In this document: piece after piece, positions 62,106 to 64,000 of the stretch
Layout: the number at the start of each line of letters is the position of its first letter
How positions within the stretch are numbered: position 1 is the first letter of the stretch
Assembly: GCA_964344305.1 (NCBI GenBank)
Contig: CAYFMT010000013.1
Coordinates: 9,452 to 73,451 of the forward strand
Source: JABMOV01 sp964344305
Lineage (GTDB): Bacteria; Fidelibacterota; Marinisomatia; Marinisomatales; JABMOV01
Direction of reading: 5' to 3'
DNA length: 64,000 bases
The notes under the pieces: model-generated
What the model saw: only the letters and a program-made list of their open reading frames with translations
What the model was told of the DNA's origin: nothing
Database searches by the model: none
Position numbers and translations under genes: made by a program

Positions 62106-62425
62106 AATATGATGTATACCTGACCTATGAAGCGGAAGATGATATCTTTGAAATATATAAATATGTGGCTGTTAATGATTCACAGATCAATGCAGATAAA
62201 CTTTTCAAAAATATAAAAGAAACAATTGCAAAACTGGAAAACCTGCCAAAAAGAGGTCATCATCCTCCGGAATTAAAAAGAATCAATATTCTTGAATACC
62301 TGGAAGTTCATTTCAAACCCTATAGAATTATTTATCAAATACTAGATAAAAGAGTATTTATTCATTGTGTATTGGATGGAAGAAGGAATCTTCAAGATAT
62401 CCTCCAGGATCGATTCATTCGTTGA
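62102..62425 (+). CDS. RelE/ParE family toxin
   Basis: 107 residues: YDVYLTYEAEDDIFEIYKYVA at the start, then ENLPKRGHHPPELKRINILEYLEVHFKPYRIIYQILDKRVFIHCVLDGRRNLQDIL. The motif F-K-P-Y-R-I-I-Y-x-I and the terminal D-G-R-R-N-L-x-x-x-L are those of the ParE/RelE superfamily. The C-terminal pattern favours ParE-like (gyrase-poisoning) or RelE-like (ribosome-dependent RNase) activity, which cannot be separated by eye. Paired with the Phd-type antitoxin. It converges with the transporter gene, 5 bases apart. Confidence 0.92.
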   Translation: MKYDVYLTYEAEDDIFEIYKYVAVNDSQINADKLFKNIKETIAKLENLPKRGHHPPELKRINILEYLEVHFKPYRIIYQILDKRVFIHCVLDGRRNLQDILQDRFIR

Positions 62426-62430
62426 TCGTT

Positions 62431-63309
62431 TTATTTCTTTATACTGATCAGATACACAGCTGTCATTAAAAATACTGCCCCGGAAAGTGTATTCCATGTC
62501 AGTTGCTCGCCCAGAACAATCATACTAAATCCCATGGCAGAAACGGGAACAGTAAAAATGAAGGCACTGGTCTTGTCAGAGCCCAGGTGAGCCGTACCGA
62601 TAAAGAATATGGAGGTCCCAATAGCAAGAGCACCCAGCGATAGGATGAAAAAGTGAATCCAGAATGTGGAATCCAAGGTAAAAATGTCCATGAGCGGATA
62701 TTGCAGTGAAAAGGGTAGGACAACAATGGTTACGCACAGGTAAGCCCAAAAACTGAATGTGAGTGGGTGGATGGCATTTTTGCTCCTTCCTGAAACCAGC
62801 GTTACAAATGCCCAGGAAAATGCTGCCATGAGAAAAGCAGCATTACCGCTCATGGCTATATCACTGAGACTCATGGTCCAGATGTGAATCATGATGGATC
62901 CGCCAACAAATCCAAGCAGGAGACCAATCATATCCTTCTGACGAATGGATTCCTTAAAAATGATGGCGGACAGGACAAATGTCATTATGGGATTCAGGGT
63001 GGTGACAAGTATTCCACCTGCACCTGCCAGTCCTTTCCGAGTTCCAATGAAGAAGAATACATTATAAGACAGGATAAATACGCCGCCGAGCAAGGGGTAG
63101 ATCAGGGATTTCCATGGAGGTAGAACAGGAAGTTTCATCAGTCTTAAGATGAGGATCATGGCGATAGAAGCGAGAAGGAATCGCCAGAAGACGATGATGG
63201 GAATACTGGAATAGGTTCCCACCACTTTTCCACTGGCCCAGGCCATGCCCCACAGGACCATTGCCAGAAGCATGAGCAAGGTAAACCTGATTGATTGCTG
63301 TGACGTCAT
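62431..63309 (-). CDS. DMT (EamA) family transporter
   Basis: 292 residues from the ATG at 63309 (a longer reading starts at 63351 but adds only a charged leader). Ten hydrophobic helices in two EamA repeats, with LAMVLWGMAWASGKVVG at the start of repeat 1, FWRFLLASIAMILIL, and GAGGILVTTLNPIMTFVLSAIIFKE closing it. The second repeat is AFLMAAFSWAFVTLVSG ... PVSAMGFSMIVLGEQLTWNTLSGAVFLMTAVYL. It exports a small metabolite of unknown identity. The first minus-strand gene since bolA and the zinc ribbon, separating the toxin pair from the metal-binding lipoprotein. Confidence 0.9.
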   Translation of the reverse strand: MTSQQSIRFTLLMLLAMVLWGMAWASGKVVGTYSSIPIIVFWRFLLASIAMILILRLMKLPVLPPWKSLIYPLLGGVFILSYNVFFFIGTRKGLAGAGGILVTTLNPIMTFVLSAIIFKESIRQKDMIGLLLGFVGGSIMIHIWTMSLSDIAMSGNAAFLMAAFSWAFVTLVSGRSKNAIHPLTFSFWAYLCVTIVVLPFSLQYPLMDIFTLDSTFWIHFFILSLGALAIGTSIFFIGTAHLGSDKTSAFIFTVPVSAMGFSMIVLGEQLTWNTLSGAVFLMTAVYLISIKK

Positions 63310-63411
63310 GTGTGAAGTTAGTGGAAGATTTCGGCATTTGTGGTGTAACAATGTGTAATCATCCCATACTATATTTCAGGATATTAGAAACAGTTTTTAT
63401 GAGGAGAAACC

Positions 63412-63765
63412 ATGCGCAAAATTAGATTCATTCTTCTATCATCATTAATTCTCATGATAGCCGGATGTGGAAATGAGAAAGGCCTTGGGGACAAGGCATC
63501 CAAAATGAATGCCCTGACAGGCAGTGAAGAAATCCTTATTTATTATAGTTGTCCAATGGATTCCCACAGCCATATACATTCCAGAGAAGCTGGATCGTGT
63601 AGCGAATGCGGTATGGATATGGTTAAAGGTGTCATAACCACACAGGAGAATATGGACTTCTGGGGATGCCCAATGGAAGCACATGCCCATGTCCGTACCG
63701 ACTCTCCCGGCACATGTGAAGACTGTGGTATGAAGCTGAAACCCATGAGACTGGTGAAATCCTGA
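63412..63765 (+). CDS. Lipoprotein with two heavy-metal-binding domains
   Basis: 117 residues. Lipoprotein signal (ILLSSLILMIAGC, Cys19). Two tandem copies of a short metal site follow: CPMDSHSHIHSREAGSCSECGMDMV and CPMEAHAHVRTDSPGTCEDCGMKL. Each has C-P-M, His residues and C-x-x-C-G-M, as in the heavy-metal-binding (YHS-related) domain found in copper or silver efflux proteins such as CusB-like adaptors and P-type ATPases. Probably a periplasmic copper-binding chaperone. Ribosome-binding GAGGAG precedes the ATG. Confidence 0.85.
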   Translation: MRKIRFILLSSLILMIAGCGNEKGLGDKASKMNALTGSEEILIYYSCPMDSHSHIHSREAGSCSECGMDMVKGVITTQENMDFWGCPMEAHAHVRTDSPGTCEDCGMKLKPMRLVKS

Positions 63766-63797
63766 GACAGAACAATACTGCATAAAAATACTCTGTC

Positions 63798-63989
63798 GTG
63801 TCCTTTCAAAAGCTAAAATCAGGATGTGTCCTTGCTGGTGTTCTTATCAGCTTCTATTGTACACAGGCGCCACCAACTGAGGTCCTTGACCCCATCAAAC
63901 TGGACTCTACGAGATTTGCGTTTAACTATCATGTAAGCTTCAGGGAGGTACAGTCCAAAGACATAGGTTACAAACGTCCGGGGACATAG
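63798..63989 (+). pseudogene. N-terminal fragment of a lipoprotein gene cut by a mobile-element end
   Basis: The frame starts at GTG and gives a lipoprotein signal (GCVLAGVLISFYC, Cys21) then TQAPPTEVLDPIKLDSTRFAFNYHVSFREVQ. From about 63950 the DNA becomes the repeated sequence described as a mobile-element end, and the frame stops within it at 63989. The original gene was therefore probably longer and is interrupted. No known family from the short remaining piece. Confidence 0.5.
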
Positions 63990-64000
63990 GTTACACTTTC
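63953..64000 (+). mobile_element. Putative insertion-sequence end (IS481-like) running off the window
   Basis: Two 23-base units follow each other: GTCCAAAGACATAGGTTACA-AAC (63953-63975) and GTCCGGGGACATAGGTTACA-CTT (63976-63998), sharing the 13-base GACATAGGTTACA (63960-63972 and 63983-63995). Short sub-terminal repeats with GACATxGGTxACA are what I recall from ends of IS481-type elements. The transposase would lie beyond the window, so the assignment is unconfirmed. Confidence 0.42.

Noticed and set aside
63766..63797. GACAGA/TCTGTC inverted repeat after the metal-binding lipoprotein gene
   Set aside because: Six-base arms with a 20-base loop and no T-tract; too weak to call.

Overview
The window looks like a chromosomal segment of a Gram-negative bacterium of the FCB (Fibrobacteres-Chlorobi-Bacteroidetes) superphylum, most likely Candidatus Marinimicrobia (SAR406/Neomarinimicrobiota) or a close relative. 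This is inferred from gene content, not from a marker tree. The evidence is a type IX secretion-style C-terminal sorting domain with a YPNP motif, PorV/PorQ-type outer-membrane proteins, a GWxTD-domain protein, a DUF5683-like protein, a lone GT5 N-terminal-domain protein, heptose kinase, BamD and many lipoproteins. Base composition is moderate and even. Genes are packed on the + strand with many 4-base ATGA or 1-base TAATG overlaps, so most of the window reads as a few long operons.

Layout. 1-7.2 kb: the 3' end of an ABC ATPase, a histone-deacetylase-fold hydrolase, a tandem PspC protein, heptose-phosphate kinase, a secreted beta-propeller protein, a GWxTD protein, an Fe-S PD-(D/E)XK nuclease and an RNase HI. 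7.2-12.5 kb: the rod-shape cluster mreB-mreC-mreD-PBP2-rodA. 12.6-19.4 kb: envelope TPR, lipoprotein and porin-like genes, the lone GT5 domain and glyA. 19.4-23.1 kb: a TRAP transporter of T-component lipoprotein, DctP and fused DctQM. 23.3-32.1 kb: secreted and outer-membrane proteins (PorV-like, an M6-like protein that has lost its zinc motif, a metallopeptidase/propeller/barrel giant, a DUF5683-like protein, BamD). 32.1-35.2 kb: nadD, a Ca/Na antiporter, ftsEX. 35.2-37.9 kb: hrcA-grpE-dnaJ without dnaK. 37.9-40.7 kb: a ComEA-like HhH protein, a pseudopilin-like protein and a GspL/PilM-like protein. 40.7-45.4 kb: rsmD, coaD, a zinc ribbon, icd, obg, dprA. 45.5-47.1 kb: tRNA-Ser(GCU) followed by a GIY-YIG remnant, then bolA-terB on the minus strand and two small proteins. 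47.2-52.4 kb: plsX, a TPR lipoprotein, pyrK-pyrD, rlpA. 52.5-54.3 kb: lipid kinase and cdsA.

54.3-61.7 kb is the most unusual part. A MutL (glutamate-mutase-reactivase family) actin-fold ATPase is encoded with a barrel-sandwich/KOW protein, a small helical protein and four integral-membrane proteins, and the unit closes with a strong intrinsic terminator. No B12-dependent mutase is present. I interpret this as an undescribed ATP-driven membrane complex. A four-helix-bundle (TIGR02436/23S-IVS type) ORF flanked by inverted hexanucleotide-repeat tracts sits inside this operon like an inserted element. A related-looking heptanucleotide tract lies after rlpA.

61.7-64 kb is accessory: a Phd/RelE-type toxin-antitoxin pair with a palindromic operator, an EamA transporter on the minus strand, a heavy-metal-binding lipoprotein, and a lipoprotein gene that runs into what looks like the end of an insertion sequence at the window edge. 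No rRNA, CRISPR array or prophage was seen. All family assignments come from motif recognition by eye, without database searches.
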